Origin: CAWUEX02 sp963921305
Lineage (GTDB): Bacteria; Pseudomonadota; Alphaproteobacteria; Rhodospirillales; Rhodospirillaceae
Direction of reading: 5' to 3'
Assembly (NCBI GenBank): GCA_963921305.4
Contig: CAWUEX030000002.1
Span: 1,178,001 to 1,242,000, forward strand
DNA length: 64,000 bases
The notes under the pieces were generated by a model that was given only the letters and a program-made list of their open reading frames with translations, had not been told where the DNA came from and made no database searches. Both the position numbers and the translations under genes were made by a program. This document shows positions 49,683 through 61,396 of this stretch, piece by piece; within the stretch, counting starts at the first letter, position 1, and every line of letters starts with the position of its first letter.

Positions 49683-50690
49683 ATGTCCTTTTCCACCAAA
49701 TCCGATGCGAAATACGATGTCGTCGGCATCGGCAGCGCCATCGTCGATATCATCGCTCAAACGGACGACTCGTTTTTGTCCAATCACGATGCGCCCAAAG
49801 GCACCATGCTGTGGGTCGAGGAAGACAAGTCGAACGCGTTGTATGCGGAGATCGGGCAAGCCATCGAAGCTTCTGGCGGCTCGGCGGCCAACACCATGGC
49901 GGGCATCGCTTCGTTCGGCGGTTTGCCGGCGTTTATCGGTAAGACAAAGGCCGATCAGCTGGGTGAGATCTTTGCCCACGATATCCGCGCCGTTGGGGTG
50001 CACTACGATACCCCGCCCCAGGCTGATGGGGCCGCCACCGCGCGCTGCATCATACTTGTGACTCCTGACGCCCAACGCACCATGTTCACCTACCTCGGCG
50101 CCAGCGGCACACTTGGCGCGGCCGATATGGACGAGGATCTGATCGCCAATTCGAAGATGATCTACATCGAGGGGTATCAATGGGATCTCCCCGAAACCAA
50201 AAAAGCGATCATTGATGCTTGCAAGATCGCCGAGAAGTCGGGCGGCAAGGTCGCGCTGACTTTATCGGACCCCTTCGTCGTCGAACGTCACCGCAATGAT
50301 CTGTTTGATCTCGTCAACGAACACGTCGACGTATTGTTCGCCAACGAGATTGAAATCACGGCGCTGTTCCGGGCGAACAGCTTCGATGCTGCGGTCGAGT
50401 CACTCGAGGGCTGGGTCCAATTAGCCGCGTTGACCCGCGGCGCCGAAGGCGCGGTAACCTTCAGTAAGAACGAGCTCATCGTTACCGATGCGAAGCCCCA
50501 AGGCAAAGTTGTCGACACCACAGGCGCCGGCGATCTCTATGCCGCCGGTTTTCTCTTCGGTTTGACTCAGGGGCGGGACCTGCACGCGTGTGCGGCGCTC
50601 GGGTCCCTGGCCGCTGGCGAGGTTATCTCTCATGTCGGCGCGCGGCCCGACGTGTCGCTTAAAGACTTGGCGGCGAAATCCGGACTCTAA
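49683..50690 (+). CDS. PfkB-family adenosine kinase
   Basis: 335 residues from ATG 49683; an in-frame upstream frame exists, but this Met has the expected spacing to DVVGIGSAIVDI. Ribokinase fold: GGSAANTMAGIASFGG (substrate), AQRTMFTYLGASGTLG, DVLFANEIE and the phosphoryl-transfer loop TTGAGDLYAAGFLFG with the catalytic base Asp284. Function as adenosine kinase is by family; sugar specificity could differ. The stop codon is inside a 15-bp tandem repeat, which adds a second partial copy in the spacer to typA. Confidence 0.87.
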   Translation: MSFSTKSDAKYDVVGIGSAIVDIIAQTDDSFLSNHDAPKGTMLWVEEDKSNALYAEIGQAIEASGGSAANTMAGIASFGGLPAFIGKTKADQLGEIFAHDIRAVGVHYDTPPQADGAATARCIILVTPDAQRTMFTYLGASGTLGAADMDEDLIANSKMIYIEGYQWDLPETKKAIIDACKIAEKSGGKVALTLSDPFVVERHRNDLFDLVNEHVDVLFANEIEITALFRANSFDAAVESLEGWVQLAALTRGAEGAVTFSKNELIVTDAKPQGKVVDTTGAGDLYAAGFLFGLTQGRDLHACAALGSLAAGEVISHVGARPDVSLKDLAAKSGL

Positions 50691-50706
50691 CAATCCGGAC
50701 TCTCGT
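50677..50706. repeat. 15-bp tandem duplication over the PfkB stop codon
   Basis: AATCCGGACTCT is repeated at 50677-50688 and 50692-50703 (unit 15 bp). The PfkB stop TAA at 50688-50690 is at the junction. Confidence 0.85.
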
Positions 50707-50741
50707 CGTCCGCTGCACCGCGGCCTGAACGGAACCCTTTC

Positions 50742-52565
<1,824 letters not shown>

Positions 52566-52575
52566 TCTTTAGGAC

Positions 52576-53880
52576 ATGGCTGAACCGGCGTCACGGTCCT
52601 TTCTCGACTCTTTTGCTGTCTACTTCGAACGGCGACTCATCATCATCCTGGTGATGGGTTTTTCGTCCGGTTTGCCCTTCTTGCTCACAGCTAGCACATT
52701 ATCTGCTTGGTTGTCCGAGGCTGGAGTGACCAAGACCGTCATCGGCTTTATGAGCTGGGCGACGTCTGTCTACGCTTTAAAATTTTTGTGGGCACCGATC
52801 GTTGACCGTGTGCCCATTCCGGTGCTGACACGTCTTTTTGGTCAGCGTCGGTCTTGGATGCTCGCCGCACAAGCTGTTTGCATTACAGCGATCATTGGCA
52901 TGGGTACAAGTGATCCCGGCGCCGATCTCACACCGACGATCATCTGGATGGTGGTTCTCGCGTGCGGGTCTGCGACACAAGACATCGTTATCGACGCGTA
53001 TCGCATCGAATATCTTGACCAGTCCCAATTTGGTGCCGGAGCGGCTATGACATCCTTCGGTTACCGCATGGGTGTCGTCGCAGCAGGCGGCGGCGCGCTC
53101 TTTATTGCTGGCGGCTACGGCTGGACCGTTTCGTATTTGGCCATGGCCGCGCTGATGTTGATTGGCGTTGGCGCCGTTCTCATCAGCCCGGAACCCAAAC
53201 ATATTGCCGTGACCGGAGAGAACGCGACCTACGGGGAGTGGCTTCAGTCAGCCGTGGTCGAACCGTTCCGGGAGTTTTTGTCCCGTCCCGGCGCGATCGT
53301 CATTCTCGCCTTTATCATGCTGTACAAGTACGGCGACGCCTTGTGGGCCAGCATGTCTAATCCGTTCTATTTGGAGACAGGCTTTACGCTAGAGCAAATT
53401 GCTGGCATTGCGAAAACCTACGGGGTCGGCATGACGGTCTTCGGCAGCTTTATCGGCGGCGCGCTGATTGCGAGATTCGGACTCTATGTGACGTTATTTT
53501 GGGGTGGCGTCGCGATGGCTTTGTCGAACCTCCTGTTAGCGGCGCTTGCGCTGATCGGCCCTAGCTTGCCCGCACTAACTTTTGTGATCAGCGTCGAGAA
53601 TTTCTCCAATGGCGTCGGCGGCGTTGCCTTCATCGCCTACATGTCGAGCCTCTGCAACGTGGCCTATACGGCAACCCAATATGCGTTGATGACGTCGTTC
53701 ATGGCCTTTACCCGGACCATTCTTGCTTCGGGTGGCGGCTGGCTCGCTGATCAGATGGATTGGTTCACGTTTTTTGTGCTGACGACCTTCGCGTGCATCC
53801 CCGGGATGATCCTGCTGGTGTATGTGTTTAAGCGATTCCCCCAGCACGCCCATCGTGCGGCCGAAACCCGTCCCGGTTAG
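52576..53880 (+). CDS. AmpG-like MFS transporter
   Basis: 434 residues with about 12 hydrophobic segments. The N-terminal FSSGLPFLLTASTLSAWLSEAGVTKTVIGFMSWATSVYALKFLWAPIVDRVPIP is the hallmark of the AmpG muropeptide permease family. The mid-chain TQDIVIDAYRIEYLD and a C-terminal half with FWGGVAMALSNLLLA and VGGVAFIAYMSSLCNVAYTATQYALMTSFMA fit. Likely inner-membrane uptake of muropeptides for recycling; other solutes cannot be excluded. The stop overlaps the convergent DUF3891 gene. Confidence 0.86.
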   Translation: MAEPASRSFLDSFAVYFERRLIIILVMGFSSGLPFLLTASTLSAWLSEAGVTKTVIGFMSWATSVYALKFLWAPIVDRVPIPVLTRLFGQRRSWMLAAQAVCITAIIGMGTSDPGADLTPTIIWMVVLACGSATQDIVIDAYRIEYLDQSQFGAGAAMTSFGYRMGVVAAGGGALFIAGGYGWTVSYLAMAALMLIGVGAVLISPEPKHIAVTGENATYGEWLQSAVVEPFREFLSRPGAIVILAFIMLYKYGDALWASMSNPFYLETGFTLEQIAGIAKTYGVGMTVFGSFIGGALIARFGLYVTLFWGGVAMALSNLLLAALALIGPSLPALTFVISVENFSNGVGGVAFIAYMSSLCNVAYTATQYALMTSFMAFTRTILASGGGWLADQMDWFTFFVLTTFACIPGMILLVYVFKRFPQHAHRAAETRPG

Positions 53881-54665
53881 CCCTCGACGAACGTCACCGT
53901 CTGACGCGATACCGGTGTCTTTTCATACAACTTCGGGCCGTCGGCATCTGGGGCCTGCGGTTCAATCCAGCGGCCTTCGAAGTAGACCTCCACACCGTCT
54001 GCGTTAAAAGGGAAGGGTGCCGCGCCATATATGCCCGGTTCTTTCTCCATAACCGTGATGGTGACGTCATCTCCCTCTCGTGCCGGCACGTTGTGCACCT
54101 GGGTTTCGCCGCGCGCGCCTGCCGCTTTGCAGTGAAAGTACAGCGAGAGGGTGTCGAAGAACTGAAGTTGCTTGTAAGCCGTCCACAGGTCGTCTTCGCT
54201 TATGTCGATCTTCGGACGCATCTCTTTTTGATGTTCGAGCTGATCCTCCAGAACACTCTCCGCGAAGGCTTTGTTCTCACCTTGCAGGCGCGCGAGAATG
54301 CCGGGCGGCGACTTCCCATATTGACCGTTGAGCAATCCTGCCGTGTGCATGCTCGACAACACTCCTGCGAGATCGCTGTGCTTGGCATTGAAGGCCGGTG
54401 AGCCGCGCATCGTCTTCGAAGTGTACTCAAACGGCGTTTGAGTCAGGTGATAGGGCAGACCGGTGTCGGGATTGATCAGCACCAGGGCATCAACCGGGCG
54501 CCACCCCGCATCGTGGTAGGCGATGACGTAGCGCACGGACTCATCGGTTACAGGTGTAAAAGTGTCATTGCCAAACACCCCGGCAAGCCGGTCGGCGAAG
54601 GCCGTATGCTGTTCCATGGTCATGCAAAACTGCGCGGGCCGGTCTGGGTTGTCCTGCACGATCAT
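53877..54665 (-). CDS. DUF3891-family protein
   Basis: 262 residues from ATG 54665, with GGAGGTGG upstream; the longer frame is rejected. Family of HD-like metal-dependent hydrolases of unknown role. Conserved histidines lie in YHDAGW, and AKHSDLAGVLSSMHTAGL (HSDLAG and HTAGL), a possible metal site. Later parts include a hydrophobic FFDTLSLYFHCKAAGA. Substrate is unknown. It is 20 bp downstream of the histidine kinase on the same strand, so it is likely co-expressed with it and maeB. Confidence 0.8.
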   Translation of the reverse strand: MIVQDNPDRPAQFCMTMEQHTAFADRLAGVFGNDTFTPVTDESVRYVIAYHDAGWRPVDALVLINPDTGLPYHLTQTPFEYTSKTMRGSPAFNAKHSDLAGVLSSMHTAGLLNGQYGKSPPGILARLQGENKAFAESVLEDQLEHQKEMRPKIDISEDDLWTAYKQLQFFDTLSLYFHCKAAGARGETQVHNVPAREGDDVTITVMEKEPGIYGAAPFPFNADGVEVYFEGRWIEPQAPDADGPKLYEKTPVSRQTVTFVEG

Positions 54666-54684
54666 TGGGCCACCTCCAGTTGTC

Positions 54685-56106
54685 TTACGCTGCGGTGGCT
54701 GGCTGCGCAGCGGCGGCGTCACCCGCCACCGGCAGATACACGGTAAAGGTCGAGCCTTCGCCCACGGTGCTTTCAATCACCAAATGCCCGCGGTGGCGCT
54801 TGGTGATGTGTTTGACAATGGCTAAGCCCAGACCTGTGCCACCCATTTCCCGGGAGCGCGCCGTATCGATGCGGTAGAAGCGTTCCGTCAGCCGCGGGAT
54901 ATGTTCGCGGGGAATGCCGTCGCCATAGTCGCGCACGGCAACCTGTACCCAAGGTCCGCCGCTGACACCGCTTGGGATTTTCTCGCGCGTCGCCACCCGC
55001 ACCGACACTTTGTCGGCTTCGCGTCCATATTTGATGGCATTGAGAACGAGGTTTTGAAAAATCTGTGCCAATTCATCCACGTCACCCAAGGCCGGTGGCA
55101 CGGCGTCGTCGACTTGAATATCCAGCGTCACATCACGTTCGACGGCTTGAGCCTGAAGCAGTTCACAGGTGGTTTCCACCACTTTGCCGATGTTCACCGG
55201 GTCCGTCGGGCGGGTGTGTTCCTTCAACTCGATACGCGAGAGCGATAGCAGATCATCAATCAGTCGCGCCATCAGGTTCGCTTGTTTGAGCATGATGTCG
55301 AGGAACTGCGCTTGAGCCTCAGGGTCGTCTTTGGCCGGGCCGCGCAAGGTTTCGATAAACCCCAGTACACTGGATAATGGTGTGCGCAATTCGTGACTGG
55401 CGTTGGCGACAAAATCGGCGCGCATGCGATCCGTTTTCACCCGTTCCGTTAGATCATGCAGTTGCAGGATCGCCGCTGTGCCATCTGTCGAGACGCCGGG
55501 CAAAACACCGATCTCGCATTCAAAACTGCGTTCTACCGGTGCGGACATGGAGAACTGTGCTGCGCCGGACACACCATCCTTCAGTGCACGGTCGGTCGCA
55601 TCCAACACCCGCGGGTCACGGATCACGGTGGCGAGATCACCGCCCGTGATGGCGCGGCCAAACAATTCCTCGGCGGCCCGATTGGCGCCGCTGACCTGAC
55701 GTTCGGTATCGACCAGCAAAAGCGGATCGGGCAGGCTGTCGAGGATCGCGTTTCTTGACTTCGCCAAGTCTTCAGCGGCATCGCGGCGGTCCTCCCACGA
55801 GCGCTGCAGCGTTACCAAAGCCGCGGCAAAACGCCGCGCTGTATCCGATCTGATAACGCGCGGTTGTGGTGTCGAAGGGTCTTCAATGAGATCCTCTGCG
55901 TGCCGGATCAGGCGCTCAAAATCACTGAGCAACGTGAAGCACAGCGACACGGTGAGTCCGAAGACCACGGCACCGGCCAGGAAGGCTTCCTCCGCCGGCA
56001 ACCGGCCGATGCCCCATAACACGCTCAACACCGCCCAGCCGGGCAGACAGATCAGGACGGTCCAGCCGAGGACGCGGCGCAGTGGTGTGATCCGAAATCT
56101 GTTCAA
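54685..56106 (-). CDS. PhoR-like sensor histidine kinase
   Basis: 473 residues, inner membrane. Two N-terminal hydrophobic helices (WTVLICLPGWAVLSVLWGIG; AFLAGAVVFGLTVSLCFTLL), a PAS domain (AILDSLPDPLLLVDTERQVSGANRAAEELFG), a HisKA motif ASHELRTPLS with the phosphorylated His, and the HATPase blocks NLVLNAIKYG (N box), DYGDGIPREHIPRLTERFYRIDTARSREMGGTGLGLAIVKHI. No response regulator is adjacent, which makes it an orphan here. Its start overlaps maeB by 4 bp. The PAS arrangement matches PhoR, but the signal is not known. Confidence 0.88.
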   Translation of the reverse strand: MNRFRITPLRRVLGWTVLICLPGWAVLSVLWGIGRLPAEEAFLAGAVVFGLTVSLCFTLLSDFERLIRHAEDLIEDPSTPQPRVIRSDTARRFAAALVTLQRSWEDRRDAAEDLAKSRNAILDSLPDPLLLVDTERQVSGANRAAEELFGRAITGGDLATVIRDPRVLDATDRALKDGVSGAAQFSMSAPVERSFECEIGVLPGVSTDGTAAILQLHDLTERVKTDRMRADFVANASHELRTPLSSVLGFIETLRGPAKDDPEAQAQFLDIMLKQANLMARLIDDLLSLSRIELKEHTRPTDPVNIGKVVETTCELLQAQAVERDVTLDIQVDDAVPPALGDVDELAQIFQNLVLNAIKYGREADKVSVRVATREKIPSGVSGGPWVQVAVRDYGDGIPREHIPRLTERFYRIDTARSREMGGTGLGLAIVKHITKRHRGHLVIESTVGEGSTFTVYLPVAGDAAAAQPATAA

Positions 56107-58388
56107 AGCAGTGTGTCCGTTTTCATGGCGCCATGGGCCGCCATCAAAGCCATCTGCACGATATCGGAGACCCCTGACGTCATTGAGACGATCTGTACCG
56201 GCTTCGAAAGTCCCATAAGAACGGGGCCGATGTTGGTGCTGAGCCCATACGTTCCGACCAGCTTGGTCGAAATGTTCGCCGCATGCAGGCCCGGCATCAA
56301 TAGGATGTTCGCCGGTCCGGACAAACGGCAGAAGGGATAAAGCTGCGCACGTTTGGCGACCAAGGCCGTCTCCACGCCCATTTCGCCGTCATATTCGAAG
56401 TCCGCGCCCTCTTCGTCGAGAATGCCCACCGCTTCACGAATGCGCTCGGCGATTCCCCCCGGCGGATTGCCGAAGTTGGAGTAGGACAAGAACGCCACAC
56501 GCGGTTCATGGCCCATGGATCGCGCCAGGATGGCGGTCTGCCGCGCCATTTGCGCCAGGTCGCTGGGGTCGGGGCGCTCTTTGACGGCCGTGTCAGCGAT
56601 GAACAAGGTGCGGCCCCGGCCGATTAACAAGGTCACGGCAAACACCAATTCTCCGCTGCGGGGCGCGATGACCTTGCGTACATCGTCGAGCGCGGTGTGA
56701 TAGGCACGGGTCAAGCCCGTGACCATGGCATCGCCATGACCGGCATCAACCATGCACGCCGCAAACACATTACGGTCCTGATTGACCATGCGTTGGCAGT
56801 CACGCAGCAATGCGCCCTGCCGCTGTAATCTGGAATACAGCATGTTGAGATACATCTCGTTGTGAGCTGACTCCTTGGCATTGGTGATGACGATCCCATC
56901 CAGATCGTCTTCGCGGATTCCTATCTCGGCGATGGCTTCCTCAATTTTGCGGCGCCGCGCCACCAAAATTGCCTCGCCATAACCGGAATTGCGAAATGCG
57001 ATTGCGGCGCGAATGGCCCGCTCTTCTTCTCCTTCTGCAAACACCACCCGGCGCGGGTGACGCGCGACCTCTGCGGCAATCACTTGCAAGCTGGTGACTG
57101 TAGGATCGAGCCGCGCAGACAACTGGGTCCGGTACGCCTTCATATCTTCGATCGGTGTGCGCGCCACGCCCGAGGTCATGGCCGCCTCGGCCACCGCCGG
57201 CGGTACGGCGGCAATCAAGCGCGGATCGAACGGCACGGGAATAATGTACTCGCGGCCATACTTCAGTTTGCGGCCCGAATAGGCGGCTGCCACCTCATCG
57301 GGCACGTCTTCCCGCGCCAAGCCGGCCAGCGCCCGGGCGGCCGCGATCTTCATGTCGTCGTTGATGGTGGTTGCGCGCACGTCGAGGGCGCCCCGGAAAA
57401 TAAACGGAAACCCAAGAACGTTGTTGATCTGGTTCGGATAATCCGACCGTCCCGTCGCCATAATTGCGTCATTGCGCACGGCCGCGACGTCTTCCGGCGT
57501 GATCTCCGGATCCGGGTTGGCCATGGCGAAGATGACCGGCTGATCGGCCATCGACTTGACCATGTCCTGGGTCACAGCTCCTTTGACCGACAAGCCGAAG
57601 AAGGCATCCGCCCCATCCATCGCGTCGGCCAGGGTGCGCCTGTCCGTGTCAACCGCGTGGGCGGACTTCCACTGGTTCATGCCGTCTTCACGGCCTTGGT
57701 AAATCACGCCTCTTGAGTCACACATAATGACGTGATCGTTGGGCACGCCCATGGCCTTAACCAACTCAACACAGGAAATCGCAGCGGCTCCAGCGCCATT
57801 GACGACAATGCGGATGTCTTTGATGTCGCGCTTGGTCAGATCGCAGGCGTTGAACAATCCCGCTGCGGCGATGATCGATGTGCCGTGCTGATCGTCATGG
57901 AACACCGGGATGTCCATGATCTCGCGCAGGCGCTGTTCGATGATGAAACACTCCGGCGCTTTGATGTCTTCGAGATTGATGCCGCCGAAGCTGGGGCCGA
58001 GAAACCGTACACAGTTGATGAACTCATCGACGTCCCGGGTGTCGACTTCCAAGTCGATACCGTCGACGTCGGCGAAGCGCTTGAACAGAACCGCCTTGCC
58101 TTCCATCACCGGCTTGGAGGCCAAAGCGCCCAGATCGCCCAGACCGAGCACGGCGGTCCCATTGGAAATCACCGCGACCAAATTTCCTTTGGCGGTGTAA
58201 TCGTAGGCTTTGGTGGGGTCTTCCGAAATTTCCCGGCAGGGCGCGGCGACGCCGGGCGAATAGGCCAGCGCCAGATCCCGCTGGGTGGTCAGCGGTTTGG
58301 TGGCATGAATTTCAACTTTTCCCGGACGCCCTGAGGCGTGCATCTGCAGGGCTTCGTGGTCCAGAGACCGGGAGGAGGAGTCGCTCAT
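56103..58388 (-). CDS. maeB: NADP-dependent malic enzyme with phosphate acetyltransferase-like C-terminal domain
   Basis: 761 residues, the two-domain form. Decarboxylates malate to pyruvate with NADP. N-terminal part: ALAYSPGVAAPCREI, NGTAVLGLGDLGALASKPVMEGKAVLFKRFADVDGIDLEVDT, VFHDDQHGTSIIAAAGL, VVNGAGAAAISCVELV and VIFAMANPDPEITPE. C-terminal half resembles phosphotransacetylase (AFLSYSNFGNPPGGIAERIREAV, GMEDVALVAKRAQLYPFCRL-like and LMPGLHAANIS), probably a regulatory domain binding acetyl-CoA. Co-oriented and overlapping with the histidine kinase; divergent to mutS over 157 bp. Confidence 0.94.
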   Translation of the reverse strand: MSDSSSRSLDHEALQMHASGRPGKVEIHATKPLTTQRDLALAYSPGVAAPCREISEDPTKAYDYTAKGNLVAVISNGTAVLGLGDLGALASKPVMEGKAVLFKRFADVDGIDLEVDTRDVDEFINCVRFLGPSFGGINLEDIKAPECFIIEQRLREIMDIPVFHDDQHGTSIIAAAGLFNACDLTKRDIKDIRIVVNGAGAAAISCVELVKAMGVPNDHVIMCDSRGVIYQGREDGMNQWKSAHAVDTDRRTLADAMDGADAFFGLSVKGAVTQDMVKSMADQPVIFAMANPDPEITPEDVAAVRNDAIMATGRSDYPNQINNVLGFPFIFRGALDVRATTINDDMKIAAARALAGLAREDVPDEVAAAYSGRKLKYGREYIIPVPFDPRLIAAVPPAVAEAAMTSGVARTPIEDMKAYRTQLSARLDPTVTSLQVIAAEVARHPRRVVFAEGEEERAIRAAIAFRNSGYGEAILVARRRKIEEAIAEIGIREDDLDGIVITNAKESAHNEMYLNMLYSRLQRQGALLRDCQRMVNQDRNVFAACMVDAGHGDAMVTGLTRAYHTALDDVRKVIAPRSGELVFAVTLLIGRGRTLFIADTAVKERPDPSDLAQMARQTAILARSMGHEPRVAFLSYSNFGNPPGGIAERIREAVGILDEEGADFEYDGEMGVETALVAKRAQLYPFCRLSGPANILLMPGLHAANISTKLVGTYGLSTNIGPVLMGLSKPVQIVSMTSGVSDIVQMALMAAHGAMKTDTLL

Positions 58389-58545
58389 GAAACGTGTCCA
58401 GTTCGCCTAAATTTGCTGTGGCCGAGTCTCACTTAACCGCATGGACTGGCTGGGAGGCAAGGGTGAGCAAGGCGAACGGCAAGGCCAAAAAGCCTGGCAT
58501 ACGGGCGTTTTCCCCGCGCCGTCCGTGCGCTAATCTGCCGTCACT

Positions 58546-61320
58546 GTGCCCGACGATACCCAGCCCATAAAACCGTCCGAGACGTCCAAGTCCGCAAAGA
58601 CAGCGCCGCGGGCAAATGTCACGCCGATGATGGCGCAATATCTGTCGATCAAAGACGGTTACCCGGACGCGTTGCTGTTCTATCGCATGGGCGACTTCTA
58701 CGAGCTTTTCTTTGACGACGCAAAACAGGCGGCTGCAGCGCTTGATATCGCCTTAACCAAACGCGGTCAGCACGCCGGTGAAGACATTCCCATGTGCGGT
58801 GTGCCGGTGCACTCGCATGAATCCTATCTCTCCAAGCTGATCCGCAAAGGCTTCAAGGTGGCTGTGTGCGAGCAGCTTGAGGACCCGGCGGAGGCCAAGA
58901 AACGCGGCTCTAAAGCGGTGGTCAAACGCGATGTCGTGCGCCTGATCACACCCGGCACGCTGACCGAAGATGCGTTGCTTGATGCCCGCGCCCACAACGC
59001 TCTTGCCGCGGTTGCCCGGGCGGAAGGTCAGATCGCGCTCGCCTGGGCTGATGTGTCGACCGGCGACATCGAACTGCACGCGCTGCCGGCGGACCGGGTC
59101 GCCGCAGCACTGGCCCGTATCGCGCCCGGCGAGCTCCTGGTCTCCGACCGCCTTTACGATGATGAGTCTCTGAAACCCGTATGGGCCTCGTGGGACGATA
59201 TCCTGACGCTGTTACCTGCCGCGCGGTTCGACTCGCAAAGCGCCGCCGTGCGTCTGCAGGAGGTTTACGGCGTCAAAACCCTGGATGCCTTTGGTACGTT
59301 CAACCGCGCCGAGATCGCCGCTGCCGGTGCTTTGGTTGCGTATATCGACATCACTCAGAAAGGCCAGCTGCCGCGTCTCAAACCGCTGCGCCAGGTTGCC
59401 GACGGCGCGGTGATGGAGATCGATAGCGCGACCCGGCGCAACCTTGAATTAACACAGACCCTGACCGGGGAACGCAAAGGCAGTCTGCTGGACGTGATTG
59501 ACAAAACGCGCACCGGGGCCGGCGCCCGTTTGCTTGCGGCCCGCCTTGCCGCACCACTGACCGACCCTGCCGTGATTGCAGGGCGTCTGGATCAGGTGAC
59601 TGTCATGGTCGATGCGGCGGCGCACCGCCTCGCAATTCGCGATGCGCTGAAGGCCATTCCCGATGTGGAGCGCGCCCTCACCCGCATCAGTTTGGGCCGG
59701 GGCGGCCCGCGCGATCTGGCCGCGGTGCGCGATGCGCTTGCACAGACGCCGGCCATCAAAGCCTCGGTGAGCGCAGCCGTATCAGAGGCCGGCACTCTTA
59801 CCAAAGCCACCCCCTTCGCTGACGTCGAACGTGACCTTGGAGAACACGGGGTTCTGGTCGATCGGCTTAGCCGCGCGCTGGCTGATGAGCTGCCCATGCT
59901 GGTGCGCGACGGCGGATTCGTTGCCGCGGGGTATGACTCTGCCTTGGATGAGTTGCGGGAACTGCGTGACAACAGCCGCAAGCGCATCGCCGGACTGCAA
60001 GCTCAATACATCGACGATACGGGTGTTTCGGCCCTTAAGATTCGCCACAACAACGTGCTCGGCTATTACGTCGAAGTGCCAAGCCGTCATGGCGACACAC
60101 TCATGCCCACGGCGCAGAATGCCGATGGCAAGGACGCCCAGGTGGCGCCAACCGCGTTCATTCATCGTCAGACCATGGCCAACGCCATGCGCTTTACCAC
60201 GGTGGAGCTGGGTGACCTGGAAGACCGCATCCGCTCGGCTGCCGATAAGGCGCTGGCGCTGGAGCAGGAATTGTTCAAAACACTCGTCGATGAGGTGATG
60301 GCCCGCGCCGATGAAATTTCGACTGCGGCCTCGGCCCTGGCTCAAGTTGATGTCGCCACGGGTTTGGCGCAAGTGGCGGTGGACCGGCGCTACACCCGGC
60401 CGGTGGTGGACGGCTCAACGGTTTTTCATATCGAAGACGGCCGTCACCCGGTGGTCGAAGCGGCCTTGTCGCGCACCTCGGAAGGCGCGTTTGTCGCCAA
60501 TGGTTGCAACCTTGGCGCGGCGGCTGAGGACGGGCCGGGTAAAGTGTGGCTGATCACCGGGCCCAACATGGCGGGCAAGTCGACGTTCCTTAGACAAAAC
60601 GCTTTGATTTCTGTGCTGGCGCAGATGGGTGCGTATGTGCCCGCGGGTGCGGCGCGGATCGGCACGGTTGACCGATTGTTCTCCCGCGTCGGCGCAGCGG
60701 ACGATCTCGCCCGGGGGCGTTCGACCTTTATGGTGGAAATGGTCGAGACTGCGGCCATTCTCAATCAGGCCACCGATCGCTCACTGGTGATCCTCGATGA
60801 AATCGGCCGCGGCACTGCCACCTTCGACGGGCTGTCGATCGCCTGGGCCGCGCTTGAGTATCTGCACGATGCCAACACCTGCCGGGCTTTGTTCGCCACT
60901 CACTATCATGAGCTCACCGCTCTCGCTGAAAAGCTTGCCGATTTAGCGCCCTATCACATGAAGGTTCAGGACTGGCAGGGCGATATTGTCTTCCTCCACG
61001 AAGTCGCTTCAGGGGCCGCTGATCGCTCCTACGGCATTCACGTTGCCAAATTGGCGGGCTTGCCCGATGCGGTGATCACCCGGGCGGAGCAGGTTCTTCA
61101 CAAGTTAGAGCAAGGCGAGGACTCAACTTCTGCCGGCCGTCTGGCAGAGGAGTTGCCGCTGTTCGCCACCGCGCCGCCAGCTGCCCCGTCCCCGGCCAAT
61201 CAGCCGGAGTCAGAGGTCGAAACCGCACTTGCAGATCTGTCGCCGGACGACCTGACCCCGAAGCAGGCGCTGGATGCCCTCTACCGGTTGCGCGCCCTCC
61301 TGGCGGGGACGCGTGGGTGA
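58546..61320 (+). CDS. mutS: DNA mismatch repair protein MutS
   Basis: Recognises mismatches and starts repair. 924 residues from GTG 58546. The mismatch-probing Phe-Tyr-Glu is at 51-53 (FYRMGDFYELFFDDA). Then connector and core domains, and the ATPase: Walker A GPNMAGKS at 672-679, FSRVGAADDLARGRSTFMVEM and the LVILDEIGRGTATFDGLSIAWA signature. The C-terminal tail with residues after 850 is longer and Pro/Ala-rich. The ancestral alphaproteobacterial order mutS-glnD is kept here, with a small membrane gene between. Confidence 0.97.
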   Translation: MPDDTQPIKPSETSKSAKTAPRANVTPMMAQYLSIKDGYPDALLFYRMGDFYELFFDDAKQAAAALDIALTKRGQHAGEDIPMCGVPVHSHESYLSKLIRKGFKVAVCEQLEDPAEAKKRGSKAVVKRDVVRLITPGTLTEDALLDARAHNALAAVARAEGQIALAWADVSTGDIELHALPADRVAAALARIAPGELLVSDRLYDDESLKPVWASWDDILTLLPAARFDSQSAAVRLQEVYGVKTLDAFGTFNRAEIAAAGALVAYIDITQKGQLPRLKPLRQVADGAVMEIDSATRRNLELTQTLTGERKGSLLDVIDKTRTGAGARLLAARLAAPLTDPAVIAGRLDQVTVMVDAAAHRLAIRDALKAIPDVERALTRISLGRGGPRDLAAVRDALAQTPAIKASVSAAVSEAGTLTKATPFADVERDLGEHGVLVDRLSRALADELPMLVRDGGFVAAGYDSALDELRELRDNSRKRIAGLQAQYIDDTGVSALKIRHNNVLGYYVEVPSRHGDTLMPTAQNADGKDAQVAPTAFIHRQTMANAMRFTTVELGDLEDRIRSAADKALALEQELFKTLVDEVMARADEISTAASALAQVDVATGLAQVAVDRRYTRPVVDGSTVFHIEDGRHPVVEAALSRTSEGAFVANGCNLGAAAEDGPGKVWLITGPNMAGKSTFLRQNALISVLAQMGAYVPAGAARIGTVDRLFSRVGAADDLARGRSTFMVEMVETAAILNQATDRSLVILDEIGRGTATFDGLSIAWAALEYLHDANTCRALFATHYHELTALAEKLADLAPYHMKVQDWQGDIVFLHEVASGAADRSYGIHVAKLAGLPDAVITRAEQVLHKLEQGEDSTSAGRLAEELPLFATAPPAAPSPANQPESEVETALADLSPDDLTPKQALDALYRLRALLAGTRG

Positions 61321-61396
61321 CCTTATATCTGTAGAAGTGATACTCTCTGCCGTGCGGGTCAGTTCGGTCCTCCCGCACCACTGACTGGAGGCCCTT

